Below, piece by piece: positions 1 to 7,510 of a stretch of DNA of 22,050 nt. The DNA is from a virus: IMG/VR virus record IMGVR_UViG_3300037847_003424, positions 1 through 22,050 of that record. The stretch is one strand, 5' to 3'. The position numbers and the translations under genes are program-made. The notes below the pieces were generated by a model. The model did not search any database, had not been told where the DNA came from, and was given only the letters and a program-made list of their open reading frames with translations. The first letter of the stretch is position 1; the number at the start of each line of letters is the position of its first letter.

Positions 1-639
1 ACCCCGACTAAACTGATTAGTGTCACTCCCGACGCTGAGAAACACATGGCATATTGTGCCCGTGTGAGCAATCCAAATAACCAGGAGAATGACAAGTTCT
101 CTGGTCTTCTCAAGTATTGTGTGAAGCATCAACACTGGAGTATCTTTGAGCAGGCATACATGACCTTGGAGATCCACACTACCAGGGGTATAGCAGCTCA
201 AGTGCTCCGGCACCGTTCGTTCACATATCAAGAATTCTCACAACGATATGCTGATTCCTCCTTACTGGGTGAGACGATCCCCTTACCCGAACTCCGCCGC
301 CAAGACACCAAGAACCGTCAGAACAGTATTGACGACTTGGATCCTTTCATGGTTCAAACACTAGAGAGGCAGATGCAAACTCTGTTTGACTCATCTATGG
401 CACTGTACCAACAGATGCTTGACCGAGGTGTGGCAAAGGAGTGTGCTCGTTTTGTGCTTCCCCTCGCCGTACCAACAAAAATGTACATGACCGGTTCTGT
501 AAGGTCATGGATTCATTATATCGATCTGAGGTCTGCTAATGGCACACAGAAGGAACACATGGACATTGCTCTGGGTGCAAAGAAAATCTTTTGTGAGCAA
601 TTCCCAGCAGTTGCTGAAGCACTGGAATGGTCAAACTAA
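1..639 (+). CDS. thyX: Flavin-dependent thymidylate synthase ThyX, 5'-truncated by window edge
   Basis: Makes dTMP from dUMP using FAD, NADPH and methylene-tetrahydrofolate; it would supply thymidine for phage DNA synthesis in the cytoplasm. The diagnostic ThyX signature RHR-x7-S is present as RHRSFTYQEFSQRY (DNA about 208-249). The C-terminal half has the family-type segment SVRSWIHYIDLRSANGTQ, used for substrate binding. The reading frame is open to base 1, and the codons before the first ATG (46) read LISVTPDAEKH, which looks like the usual ThyX N-terminus, so the true start is upstream of the window and the ATG at 46 is internal. It is the first gene of the + strand replication block, 25 bases from the next gene. 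Cyanophages often carry thyX in place of the T4 td gene. Identification is firm. Confidence 0.95.
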   Translation, partial: TPTKLISVTPDAEKHMAYCARVSNPNNQENDKFSGLLKYCVKHQHWSIFEQAYMTLEIHTTRGIAAQVLRHRSFTYQEFSQRYADSSLLGETIPLPELRRQDTKNRQNSIDDLDPFMVQTLERQMQTLFDSSMALYQQMLDRGVAKECARFVLPLAVPTKMYMTGSVRSWIHYIDLRSANGTQKEHMDIALGAKKIFCEQFPAVAEALEWSN

Positions 640-664
640 ATACGATTGTGAAATGATTTAAAGC

Positions 665-913
665 ATGGCAAAGTATCCCGTCATTAATAAAGAAACTGGT
701 GAACAAAAAGAAGTCAGCATGAGTGTGCATGACTGGGACCAGTGGAAAAAAGATAACCCAGAGTGGGACCGAGACTGGTCAGATCCATCCACAGCACCTA
801 ACTGTGCAGAGGTTGGAGAAGTCTATGATAAGTTGAGAAAGTCTCATCCAGGTTGGAATGATGTCTTACACAAAGCATCAAAAGCACCTGGATCCCGAGT
901 AAAACCTGTTTGA
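665..913 (+). CDS. Small conserved cyanophage-type protein of unknown function (82 aa)
   Basis: I do not assign a function. The protein is hydrophilic and rich in Trp, Asp and Lys. It begins with a YPVINKETGE segment, followed by a tryptophan-rich stretch (HDWDQWKKDNPEWDRDWSD) and a C-terminal helix ending APGSRVKPV. The opening segment recalls proteins found beside zinc-ribbon (FmdB-type) regulators in marine phages, but no CxxC zinc pair is visible, so I do not call it one. There are no membrane segments or signal peptide. It lies between thyX and phoH on the same strand and is probably cotranscribed; 7 bases separate its stop from phoH. No clear Shine-Dalgarno precedes the ATG. Coding is supported by composition, tight packing and the lack of a competing frame. 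Confidence 0.75.
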   Translation: MAKYPVINKETGEQKEVSMSVHDWDQWKKDNPEWDRDWSDPSTAPNCAEVGEVYDKLRKSHPGWNDVLHKASKAPGSRVKPV

Positions 914-920
914 ATTAGTA

Positions 921-1670
921 ATGCCTAGAAAGAAGACTGCAAATCCTGTTCCATTTGGGATGAGTAATAAGCAAATGAAACGCAAAAAACCCATCAACAT
1001 GGACTTAATGAGGACCGTTGATCCTCTAACAGAAAATCAAGAAACTCTATTCGACGCATACTCAAAAGACCAAAACATTGTTGCCTATGGTGCAGCGGGT
1101 ACTGGCAAAACTTTCATTACCCTGTACAATGCCTTAAGGGATGTTCTCAGTGAGAAGTCGCCATATGAAAAAATCTATATTGTTAGGTCTTTGGTCGCTA
1201 CACGGGAGATCGGTTTCCTTCCTGGAGACCATGAAGATAAGTCGTCTCTTTACCAGATTCCATACAAGAACATGGTGAAGTATATGTTTGAAATGCCTGA
1301 TGACTCAGCATTTGAAATGTTATACGGTAACTTGAAAACTCAAGGAACTATTGGTTTCTGGTCTACTTCATTCATTCGTGGTACAACTCTTGATAATGCA
1401 ATCATTATTGTTGATGAGTTCCAGAACTTAAACTTCCACGAACTTGATTCTATTATCACCCGTATCGGTGAGAATTCTAAGATCATGTTCTGTGGTGATG
1501 CTACTCAGACTGACCTTGTCAAAACAAATGAGAAGAATGGTATTGTTGACTTCATGCGTATCCTTAATGTAATGCCTTCTATGGAAGTCATTGAGTTTGG
1601 TGTTGAAGACATTGTACGTTCTGGACTCTGTAAAGAATATCTTGTTGCGAAAGCAGAACTTAATCTATGA
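921..1670 (+). CDS. phoH: PhoH-like P-loop ATPase
   Basis: PhoH-family ATPase, a common auxiliary gene of cyanophages; the host homologue belongs to the phosphate-starvation regulon, but its molecular role in phage infection is not settled (RNA-related functions have been proposed). Walker A is GAAGTGKT at residues 57-64, and Walker B is IIIVDEFQN at about 161-169. A downstream FCGDATQTDL segment resembles the SF1-type motif III (GDxxQ) usual in PhoH. At 249 aa it consists of little more than the PhoH core, as is normal for phage versions. The first 30 residues are basic and low in complexity. Its stop overlaps the next gene by 4 bases (ATGA), indicating translational coupling. No Pho-box could be recognised upstream. 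Confidence 0.93.
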   Translation: MPRKKTANPVPFGMSNKQMKRKKPINMDLMRTVDPLTENQETLFDAYSKDQNIVAYGAAGTGKTFITLYNALRDVLSEKSPYEKIYIVRSLVATREIGFLPGDHEDKSSLYQIPYKNMVKYMFEMPDDSAFEMLYGNLKTQGTIGFWSTSFIRGTTLDNAIIIVDEFQNLNFHELDSIITRIGENSKIMFCGDATQTDLVKTNEKNGIVDFMRILNVMPSMEVIEFGVEDIVRSGLCKEYLVAKAELNL

Positions 1671-2347
1671 CATTTACTCATCATAATTTTCTAGGTGACC
1701 TTGAACTAAACAAAAAAGAAACAAATGGCATCCGACTGTACAATCTTCCTGATGGTCAGTGGGTGCCATCTATTACTTCAGTAACATCTTTCTATAACAG
1801 ACAGATCTTTGCTGACTGGCGTAAGCGAGTTGGTATTGAAGAAGCAAATAGAATTACAAAGAAAGCAACTGCGAGAGGGACAGACTTTCACGCAGCAACT
1901 GAACTCTACATGTTGAACAAAGACATTAACTGGGATGACTTTCGTCCTCTCACTAAGTTTATGTTTCATCATGCCAAGCCATATCTTGATAGGATAAATA
2001 ATGTACATGCTATCGAAAGAACTTTGTATTCAGAGTTCTTGGGTTTGGCAGGGAGAGTAGACTGCATCGCTGAGTACGAAGGAGAACTGGCAGTCATTGA
2101 CTTCAAGACATCTGAAAAAATCAAACCTGAGAAATGGTTGGAAAACTATTTCGTTCAGGAGATGTTTTATGCTTCTGCTTATTATGAACTAACTGGTATT
2201 CCTGTCAAAAAACTTATTACCATTATGGTTACACCTAATGGTGAGGTCGAAGTATTTGACAAACGCAATAAAGGAGACTATATTAAATTATTAGTTCGGT
2301 ATATCAAAGAATTTGTACATCACAATATTAGGTCAGATGGAGAATGA
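1667..2347 (+). CDS. PD-(D/E)XK-family exonuclease (MGME1/RecB-like)
   Basis: Predicted DNA exonuclease of the RecB/MGME1-like PD-(D/E)XK nuclease fold, acting in phage DNA replication, recombination or host DNA breakdown. The nuclease motifs appear in order: RGTDFH at residues 70-75 followed by E79; GRVDC at 129-133 with D132 as a metal ligand; IDFKTS at 144-149 with D145 and K147 as the catalytic D-x-K; and the QEMFYASAYYE helix from 164 with Q164 and Y168 in the motif-IV positions. The length of 226 aa suits the small phage members. It overlaps phoH by 4 bases and gp33 by 11 bases, so the three are likely one translational unit. It occupies the place upstream of gene 33 where T4 has rnh and dsbA. 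The fold is clear; substrate and polarity are not. Confidence 0.85.
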   Translation: MTFTHHNFLGDLELNKKETNGIRLYNLPDGQWVPSITSVTSFYNRQIFADWRKRVGIEEANRITKKATARGTDFHAATELYMLNKDINWDDFRPLTKFMFHHAKPYLDRINNVHAIERTLYSEFLGLAGRVDCIAEYEGELAVIDFKTSEKIKPEKWLENYFVQEMFYASAYYELTGIPVKKLITIMVTPNGEVEVFDKRNKGDYIKLLVRYIKEFVHHNIRSDGE

Positions 2348-2594
2348 ATTAGAGAAAGAACTAGAGAAGAAGTTTTTCTGTCCCTCCAAATTTGCTCAGG
2401 AGATTGAGCAACTAGTTCATCGCAACAACGAGATGAATTATATTGATGCTATCATTCACTTCTGTGAACAGAATAGTATTGAGTTGGAGTCAGTTCCTAA
2501 ACTGATCTCCAAACCATTGAAAGAAAAAATTAAGTATGAAGCAACAGAACTAAACTTTTTGAAGAGAAGTTCTAGAGCGAAACTACCACTTTGA
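2337..2594 (+). CDS. 33: gp33-like late transcription coactivator
   Basis: Likely homologue of T4 gp33, the coactivator that bridges the host RNA polymerase beta-flap to the sliding clamp so that gp55-directed late promoters fire. The call rests mainly on synteny, because T4 also has 33-59-32 in this order, and on a small acidic/basic helical protein (85 aa; T4 gp33 is 112) opening with ENELEKELEKKFFCPSKFAQEI. The frame is open to a non-ATG start at 2313, but the ATG at 2337 is preferred: AGG lies just upstream and the start then overlaps the exonuclease end by 11 bases, in keeping with the packing here. The NATAAATA late promoters later in the window fit a phage using gp33/gp55. Sequence similarity to T4 is weak by eye. 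Confidence 0.7.
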   Translation: MENELEKELEKKFFCPSKFAQEIEQLVHRNNEMNYIDAIIHFCEQNSIELESVPKLISKPLKEKIKYEATELNFLKRSSRAKLPL

Positions 2595-2600
2595 GGAATG

Positions 2601-3194
2601 ATGCCCTTCGACGCATATAAATGCTATTTGTCATTAAAAAATCATTTTACAAAAGAAAAGTATGACTACCATAAGTATTGTGGAAAAAGTCGTGCCACAG
2701 TTCAATCCTTTTACAAACGAAAAGACCGCTTCTGGTTTGAAAAACTAGCACGGAACAAGAATGATAAAGAGGTTGAAGAGTTCTTTATCTCTAACTTCAT
2801 CACCTGCACTGACCCAAGTAAACTTTGGATTGGTGAGATGATAAGAGAAGGTGAGGTTAGATATACTGACTGGAAGAAAAGAACTCAGTCTCTCTCTTAT
2901 GTTTTTAAAACAGAAGCAGAAAATATTTTTGATGAAAAAAAAGTTGACGAAGTTTTTTCATGTAAGAAAGGGCATCCACCTATTCTAAAAAACTATCTCA
3001 GTGGACAAACATCCATTGAAACCTTGGTCATCTTGGATAAGATTCTTGGTTATCGACAAGACTTTGATAAGAGTTTACAAGACCCAGTGTGGGAAACCGT
3101 CAGTATGAGAATGAGGAAATATTCTCCCTTCCTACATATAGATGTATTTCGTTATAAAAAAGTTCTAAAGAATGTTGTATTGGGGGAAAGATGA
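2601..3194 (+). CDS. 59: gp59-like loader of replicative DNA helicase
   Basis: Homologue of T4 gp59, which binds fork DNA and gp32 and loads the gp41 helicase. The protein is 197 aa (T4 gp59: 217), basic, mostly helical and rich in aromatics. It begins MPFDAYKCYLSLKNHF and continues KYDYHKYCGKS, typical of the family's N-terminal domain. Two ATGs are adjacent (2598 and 2601). GAGG at 2593-2596 is a better-spaced ribosome binding site for 2601, so I use that, but 2598 is possible and adds only one Met. It sits between gp33 and the DUF1825-like gene, and its last 4 bases overlap the next start (ATGA). Order 33-59-32 as in T4 supports the assignment. Confidence 0.85.
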   Translation: MPFDAYKCYLSLKNHFTKEKYDYHKYCGKSRATVQSFYKRKDRFWFEKLARNKNDKEVEEFFISNFITCTDPSKLWIGEMIREGEVRYTDWKKRTQSLSYVFKTEAENIFDEKKVDEVFSCKKGHPPILKNYLSGQTSIETLVILDKILGYRQDFDKSLQDPVWETVSMRMRKYSPFLHIDVFRYKKVLKNVVLGER

Positions 3195-3535
3195 GTTTCT
3201 TTAAATCTGATGTTGTCCGTGCAGAAATGACGGAGATCAGTGAGTTACAAGAGGAGATCTATCAGAACGTATTTAAGTTCTCTACAATGTCGAAGGAGGA
3301 AAAACTCTTTCACGTTGCTCTTCTTGAAAAGTTACTGAACAAGCAACAAGTTCTTTATACCCGACTAAGTCTCTCCGACGATCCTGAAGCACAGGAGATG
3401 AAGCAACGTATTGCTGAGTCTGCTCAGTTGATGGGTCTACCCTCAAACGTAGACATCGGTGTTGTTTTCCGAAACATGACCGAAGTCCTTGAAGCGATGC
3501 GTCAAAAGATTGACGAATCAGGTTCTGACCTGTAG
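3191..3535 (+). CDS. DUF1825-like protein between gp59 and gp32
   Basis: A 114-aa protein beginning MSFFKSDVV, with an amphipathic helical body and the segment LLNKQQVLYTRLSLSDDPEAQ, ending in GLPSNVDIGVVFRNMTEVLEAMR. From memory this resembles DUF1825, a family present in cyanobacteria and their phages. No biochemical role is known to me. It overlaps gp59 by 4 bases and precedes gp32 by 49 bases, so it is transcribed with the core replication genes, which makes a replication-linked role plausible, though that is inference. No catalytic motif, cysteine pair or membrane segment is visible. The gene itself is secure; the family label is moderately sure. Confidence 0.75.
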   Translation: MSFFKSDVVRAEMTEISELQEEIYQNVFKFSTMSKEEKLFHVALLEKLLNKQQVLYTRLSLSDDPEAQEMKQRIAESAQLMGLPSNVDIGVVFRNMTEVLEAMRQKIDESGSDL

Positions 3536-3584
3536 AATAACGAAGTCCACACAAGCCAAATCCAAACTAATACGAGGAATCCAA

Positions 3585-4520
3585 ATGTCTTTTTCTGATC
3601 TTAAGAAGCAGTCTTCCATCGGTTCACTGACCCAGAAACTGGTCAAGGAAGTTGAGAAGATGAACAATACTGGTGGAGGTGCTGATGAGCGTCTCTGGAA
3701 ACCTGAAATGGACAAGACTGGTAACGGTTATGCAGTCATCCGTTTCCTGCCCGCCCCTGATGGTGAAGAACTGCCTTGGGCAAAGATGTACTCCCATGCC
3801 TTCCAAGGTCCTGGTGGTTGGTACATTGAGAACTCTCTGACCACTAATGGTGGAAAGGACCCTGTGTCTGAGTACAACCGTGAACTGTGGAACAGTGGTA
3901 TCGATGCAGACAAAGAAACTGTCCGCAAGCAAAAGCGTAAACTGTCTTACTATGCCAACATCTATGTTGTGCAAGATAAGGCAAACCCTCAGAACGAAGG
4001 TCGTGTCTTCCTTTACAAGTTCGGTAAGAAGATCTTCGATAAGATCATGGAAGCAATGCAACCTGAGTTTGAGGATGAGACTCCTATCAACCCCTTCGAC
4101 TTCTGGCAAGGTGCTAACTTCAAACTGAAACTGAAGAAGGTTGCAGGTTACTGGAACTATGACTCATCTGAGTTTGACCGTCCTTCCCCTCTGCTGGACG
4201 ATGATGATGCACTGGAGGCACTGTGGAAGAAGCAGTATTCTCTCTCTGCTCTGACCGCTCCTGACCAGTTCAAGACTTACGAGCAACTTGAAACCCGTCT
4301 GAAGATGGTGCTTGGTAAGAAGTCTGCACCTCCACGTCTTGATGAAGAGGTGAATGATGAGGACAATGATCGTGGTAACTTCCAACCCGACTGGGCAGCA
4401 TCACGTCCTGCACCTGAACCCACTGCTGACTTCAACGCACCTGACATCACTGCCAAGTCCACGTCAAGTGATGATGAGGATGATGCTCTGAGTTACTTCC
4501 AGCGTCTTGCTGAAGAGTGA
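3585..4520 (+). CDS. 32: gp32 single-stranded DNA-binding protein, zinc ligands lost
   Basis: Coats single-stranded DNA at forks and coordinates polymerase, gp59 and helicase. At 311 aa (T4 gp32: 301) it has three parts. The N-terminal B domain has KKQSS at residues 7-11, matching the basic-plus-Ser/Thr LAST motif used for cooperativity. The OB core includes SYYANIYVV, NEGRVFLYKFGKKIFDKI and QGANFKLKLKKVAGYWNYD, which align with T4 core segments. The C-terminal tail is acidic (DDEDDALSYF) and would bind partner proteins. The protein has no cysteine at all. The start at 3585 is preferred over the upstream in-frame ATG at 3489 because ACGAGGAA lies just before it and MSFSDLKKQSS is the expected N-terminus. 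The stop directly abuts the convergent gp53 stop. Confidence 0.95.
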   Translation: MSFSDLKKQSSIGSLTQKLVKEVEKMNNTGGGADERLWKPEMDKTGNGYAVIRFLPAPDGEELPWAKMYSHAFQGPGGWYIENSLTTNGGKDPVSEYNRELWNSGIDADKETVRKQKRKLSYYANIYVVQDKANPQNEGRVFLYKFGKKIFDKIMEAMQPEFEDETPINPFDFWQGANFKLKLKKVAGYWNYDSSEFDRPSPLLDDDDALEALWKKQYSLSALTAPDQFKTYEQLETRLKMVLGKKSAPPRLDEEVNDEDNDRGNFQPDWAASRPAPEPTADFNAPDITAKSTSSDDEDDALSYFQRLAEE

Positions 4521-5189
4521 TTACTGGAATAGTCTAATATTATCTGCACGTTTAAGGGTGGGGCTCACATATTGAGTTCCACCTTTTTTGTATTTAAGTA
4601 AGTCTTTCATATCATTCATAATGACATTGAGATACTCTGGTTTCAATAAGAAGATATTTCTCTTTGCATCTTGAATTTTATTTTCATAATCTTTATTGGT
4701 TATGGCAGTAGTAATATTAGTTGCTGTTATTTGGGTTCCTGTTATGAAGTCATAATAGTCAACAGAATAGTCTGACTTTACAGTTAAACCTGCACGAACA
4801 ATAATTTCATTAGAACTGTTCTTAACTTCAATGGTTTCGTGGTGATGTGTTTTATTTAAATTTTCTTCAGAACCATACTTCATTATTAAGAAGTCATAGT
4901 ATGCCTGTTGAGTCATTGGCCATTCTGTTTGAATGTTGAGTATGTTGTTTGAAAGTAACACCACCCAGTCCAGAGTCTCATCACCATATCTTTCATAGGC
5001 AATATTGTCAGGTCTTTCGTCACCTATGATTTGATATTTGGTAAAGAATGATAAGTCACCAAAGATATCATCACGAAGTTTACCTCTCTTGAAAAGGTTT
5101 TTTACTTCTGAATAGTCCGATATGTTCTTGCCATCTTTTGTGGCATTTGCATATTCAAAGTTTGGAACTTGTTGAAAATAACTTGACAT
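4521..5189 (-). CDS. 53: gp53 baseplate wedge subunit
   Basis: Homologue of T4 gp53, the wedge protein that joins gp6/gp7/gp8/gp25 and helps bring six wedges around the hub. At 222 aa it is a little longer than T4 gp53 (196). The N-terminal part FFTKYQIIGDERPDNIAYERYGDETLDWVVLLSNNILN has the family pattern of gp53, followed by WPMTQQAYYDFLIMKYGS. The C-terminal half includes YENKIQDAKRNIFLLKPEYLNVIMNDM, which matches the T4 gp53 ending in helix pattern. It is the last gene of the - strand tail cluster and is separated from gp48 by 1 base. Its stop codon touches the gp32 stop on the other strand, and its 3' end carries the gp32 terminator on the antisense strand. Confidence 0.9.
   Translation of the reverse strand: MSSYFQQVPNFEYANATKDGKNISDYSEVKNLFKRGKLRDDIFGDLSFFTKYQIIGDERPDNIAYERYGDETLDWVVLLSNNILNIQTEWPMTQQAYYDFLIMKYGSEENLNKTHHHETIEVKNSSNEIIVRAGLTVKSDYSVDYYDFITGTQITATNITTAITNKDYENKIQDAKRNIFLLKPEYLNVIMNDMKDLLKYKKGGTQYVSPTLKRADNIRLFQ
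4554..4589 (+). terminator. Intrinsic terminator for the gp32 transcript, inside gp53 coding sequence
   Basis: Positions 4554-4567 pair with 4573-4586 to form a 14-bp stem (three pairs are G-U in the + strand RNA) around a CATAT loop, ending in six T at 4584-4589. The hairpin plus U-tract is oriented for + strand transcription, 34 bases after the gp32 stop. The same bases encode the C-terminal part of gp53 on the - strand. On the - strand the stem is not followed by a T-tract, so it should act in one direction only. Confidence 0.82.
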
Positions 5190-5190
5190 T

Positions 5191-6621
5191 TTAGAAACCT
5201 ATAAAGTTTTCTTCTGGATAATCATCATAATCTTTATCATATACTGGATCGAGTTCACTGAACTGCAAGTTAATTTTGTATGATGTCATTGTTCTTTGTT
5301 CATCATTGAAGGTCATATAAGAACCATCAGGAGTATATTCAACTCCACAGTCAACTAGAGCACAAGTCTTTATTAGATTTATAGATGGATGAGTTCTTTC
5401 GTTTCCTTCCTTATCAAATGTTAGATAGTTGATATCAAAGACGTGTGGACTTTTAAGGAATACGTTACTAGCAGTTGTCTTTACAGACATTCCTTGTTTA
5501 AAGAAACGAATAATATTTCTGGTTTGTATTCCCTCTTCTTTATTTCTTGGAGATAATGTGAATGAAAATGAGAATGGACGCAGTTGAGGACCTCTAAACA
5601 AGAGTTCTAAGTTTGGGTTGAGAACTGCTCCAGTAGTTCTTGACAGTAAACCTTGAACTCCTGCTGCCTGCTGTGCAAGAAATACTTTAAGACCTTCTTG
5701 AACACCAGTATCTGCGTTTAATAAAGTTTGTCGAACTCCATTCAATGCTTCTCCACCTCTTTTAAATAATTCCTCAACATCTGCTGAATCTGCTAAACTA
5801 TATGCTGCTCCCGCTAATGCTGCATCAACAGCGTTTAGTGTTAACCCAGAAAAATCAACAGTATTTCTATCTGATATCATTGGTTGTATTGGAAGAGTGA
5901 CGGAACCAATATTTTCATTAGATAGTTTTCTTTGAAAAACTTTTTGATTTTTAAATAATGATGTGTCTACTTTAGTTCCTGATGGAATCCTCATTAAAAA
6001 CTTTATTCTATCTTGTCCACGAAAGTCATTAAGGTTTAATGGGTAATAATAGTTACCGTATGTTGGTCTCCCCCTGCCCTCTATGTTTATAGTTGGTAGT
6101 TCTGCTATTTCTACAGAACCAGCTAAAGTAGTTCTATCTGCTTCTTGTCCTAAAGCTTCAAGATAATCTGGATCAAAATTTGTATCATCTACTATATTTT
6201 GAGCCATATATTCCCTTTCTTGAGTGGAATATCTTTGTGTTGGTGGATCCCCTACTTCTATATCTGATAGATCTTTTCGTACAACTAGTATTGCATGATT
6301 TTTAATTTCATTTTTTGATTCTGAATTATTAAAATATTCAAGCTCACCAGCACTGGTATTTCCAGTTTTTGTAAATGTTCCATCGGGAGAATAAGAACCT
6401 ATTTTAAGTGCAGGTCCTGGCACTGTTGGTAGACTTGTTGCCTTTGCTCTTGAATATATTTCTATAGTTCCGTCATTTTTTACTATAGTAGTATATCTAT
6501 CCGCATCTGTATCACTATATCCAGGTCTTCCTGGTTTAGTAAAGAAAAAATTCTTTTCAGTATCACCAAATTGTGTTATAACATTTCCATTAGCATCTAG
6601 TGCTTTTATTTTTGGTGCCAT
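5191..6621 (-). CDS. 48: gp48 baseplate tail-tube cap
   Basis: Homologue of T4 gp48, which with gp54 sits on the hub and forms the platform for tail-tube polymerisation. At 476 aa it is longer than T4 gp48 (364). The C-terminal half carries the best evidence: NPNLELLFRGPQLRPFSFSF followed by LSPRNKEEGIQTRNIIRFFK, the pattern typical of tube-cap and tube-like folds, then SPHVFDINYLTF and a final beta-rich INLQFSELDPVYDKDY. The N-terminal 180 residues are low in complexity and beta-rich and look like an added module (IKALDANGNVITQFG, PGPALKIGSYSPDGTF). It lies upstream of gp53 with a 1-base gap and downstream of the unknown 129-aa gene. A possible late promoter overlaps the 15-base gap before it. 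Confidence 0.88.
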   Translation of the reverse strand: MAPKIKALDANGNVITQFGDTEKNFFFTKPGRPGYSDTDADRYTTIVKNDGTIEIYSRAKATSLPTVPGPALKIGSYSPDGTFTKTGNTSAGELEYFNNSESKNEIKNHAILVVRKDLSDIEVGDPPTQRYSTQEREYMAQNIVDDTNFDPDYLEALGQEADRTTLAGSVEIAELPTINIEGRGRPTYGNYYYPLNLNDFRGQDRIKFLMRIPSGTKVDTSLFKNQKVFQRKLSNENIGSVTLPIQPMISDRNTVDFSGLTLNAVDAALAGAAYSLADSADVEELFKRGGEALNGVRQTLLNADTGVQEGLKVFLAQQAAGVQGLLSRTTGAVLNPNLELLFRGPQLRPFSFSFTLSPRNKEEGIQTRNIIRFFKQGMSVKTTASNVFLKSPHVFDINYLTFDKEGNERTHPSINLIKTCALVDCGVEYTPDGSYMTFNDEQRTMTSYKINLQFSELDPVYDKDYDDYPEENFIGF

Positions 6622-6636
6622 TACGGATACTTTTCT

Positions 6637-7026
6637 TTATTTATTAAGGAACCTGGCATAATCTAATGAACGTAGATAATCTATTTCATTATTTTCAATA
6701 ACATGTAAGAAACCTTCTACCTCTTGCCAAGTATAGTTTCTCACAGAACGTGTGGTATCCCAATGAAAGTTTAAACCTCTGAACCCCCATTGGAAAACTT
6801 CAATACAAGCAATAAGTGGGAACTGGTCAAACTCAATGTTGTTTGACTTGGCATTGTAAATGAAGGTGTAATACTTTCCAACATCAGGAATGATTTCAGT
6901 TTCACGAAAGACACTGATGATCTCAAACATTATGTCATCAGCAGCAACCAAACCTTTCACTTTCCTTTTGAGTTCATTCACTCTAGGTGATGATGTTTGA
7001 ATGTCTTTACCGAAACCTCTTGCCAT
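6637..7026 (-). CDS. Conserved phage protein of unknown function in the gp4-gp48 cluster (129 aa)
   Basis: I do not recognise a named T4 counterpart. The protein has a basic N-terminus (MARGFGKDI), then a compact beta-rich core with the pattern GKYYTFIYNAK and DQFPLIACIEVFQWGFRGLNFHW. It ends with VRNYTWQEVEGFLHVIENNEIDYLRSLDYARFLNK. The core pattern (a GKxYTFxYxxK segment, then a PL segment, then GFxGLNFHW) recurs, to my recollection, in conserved marine phage proteins without known function. There is no cysteine pair, nuclease motif or membrane segment. The start overlaps the gp4 stop by one base (TAATG), so it is probably translationally coupled to gp4. Its position among head- and tail-completion genes suggests a structural or assembly role; this is inference only. 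Confidence 0.7.
   Translation of the reverse strand: MARGFGKDIQTSSPRVNELKRKVKGLVAADDIMFEIISVFRETEIIPDVGKYYTFIYNAKSNNIEFDQFPLIACIEVFQWGFRGLNFHWDTTRSVRNYTWQEVEGFLHVIENNEIDYLRSLDYARFLNK
6638..6645 (-). promoter_or_regulatory. Possible T4-type late promoter AATAAATA before gp48
   Basis: Read on the - strand this is AATAAATA, the NATAAATA form of the T4 late promoter -10 element. It overlaps the stop codon of the upstream gene, 17 bases from the gp48 ATG. The expected leader would be under 10 bases and I see no good ribosome site in it, so this may be only AT-rich coding sequence. Confidence 0.35.
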
Positions 7027-7469
7027 TACTTGATACCTAAGTGGTCTTCTGTGATGATCTTAAACTCAATAAGTCTATCTTTACACCATTCATCTGCTGC
7101 TTTCCACTTTGCTTTGTTGACAGCATATGTTTTCACTTCAGTGATATATCTCTTTGTTGTTCTTGATGGTTTCTTTGGTTCTCTAGTCTGCTTCTTTGGT
7201 TTGACTTCTATCACATAAGTTTTAATATCACCAGTCTGTTCTCTCACTTTGATAATAAAGTCGGGAAAGTATCTATGAACTCTACCATCAACAGGTGAAA
7301 GGTATGGAATACAGAACTCTTCAGAACCCCACAGAATAATGTTCTCATTCATATCGCACCAGTGACAGAACTTGCGTTCCCAACTACTACGACATATAAT
7401 ATTATTTGGGTCTCCTTTATATTTCTTGGGGAAAGATGGTTTGTATTTGCTCTTAATACTTTCGCCCAT
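7026..7469 (-). CDS. 4: gp4 head-completion protein (PD-(D/E)XK nuclease-like)
   Basis: Homologue of T4 gp4 (also called gp50), needed for head completion after packaging and before tail joining. At 147 aa it is near the T4 length. Strong family segments are SFPKKYKGDPNNIICRSSWERKFC, ILWGSEEFCIPYLSPVDGRVHRYFPDF and the closing ITEDHLGIK. The pattern PD (69-70) then YVIEVKP with E88 and K90 gives a PD-(D/E)XK-type active site, and a lysine-rich strand (KPKKQTREPKKPSRTTKRY) follows. It is the first gene of the - strand cluster, read from the late promoter 33 bases upstream, and is divergent from the gp54-like gene with 41 bases between the starts. Confidence 0.93.
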   Translation of the reverse strand: MGESIKSKYKPSFPKKYKGDPNNIICRSSWERKFCHWCDMNENIILWGSEEFCIPYLSPVDGRVHRYFPDFIIKVREQTGDIKTYVIEVKPKKQTREPKKPSRTTKRYITEVKTYAVNKAKWKAADEWCKDRLIEFKIITEDHLGIK

Positions 7470-7501
7470 ATCTTGTCTACATAATATATACGGTCAAAAA
7501 G

Positions 7502-7509
7502 TATTTATA
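7502..7509 (-). promoter_or_regulatory. T4-type late promoter TATAAATA for the gp4-48-53 operon
   Basis: On the - strand these bases read TATAAATA, the exact T4 late consensus, 33 bases before the gp4 start in the 41-base divergent gap. It is embedded in a 10-bp perfect palindrome ATTTATAAAT (7503-7512). On the + strand the matching box would overlap the gp54 start codon, so I read it as a - strand promoter. No equivalent + strand promoter for the gp54-like gene is visible. Confidence 0.7.
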
Positions 7510-7510
7510 A

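Noticed and set aside
1993-2000. GATAAATA late-promoter match
   Set aside because: Deep inside the exonuclease gene, more than 300 bases from the next start, and within the replication block; probably chance in AT-rich coding DNA.
3489-3584. N-terminal extension of gp32 by 32 residues from the ATG at 3489
   Set aside because: That part overlaps the previous gene, has a basic non-homologous sequence, and a good ribosome site lies before the ATG at 3585.
3624-4109. 161-residue open frame on the - strand opposite gp32
   Set aside because: Shadow of the gp32 gene, whose protein is clearly recognisable; the - strand product has no family pattern and no ribosome site.
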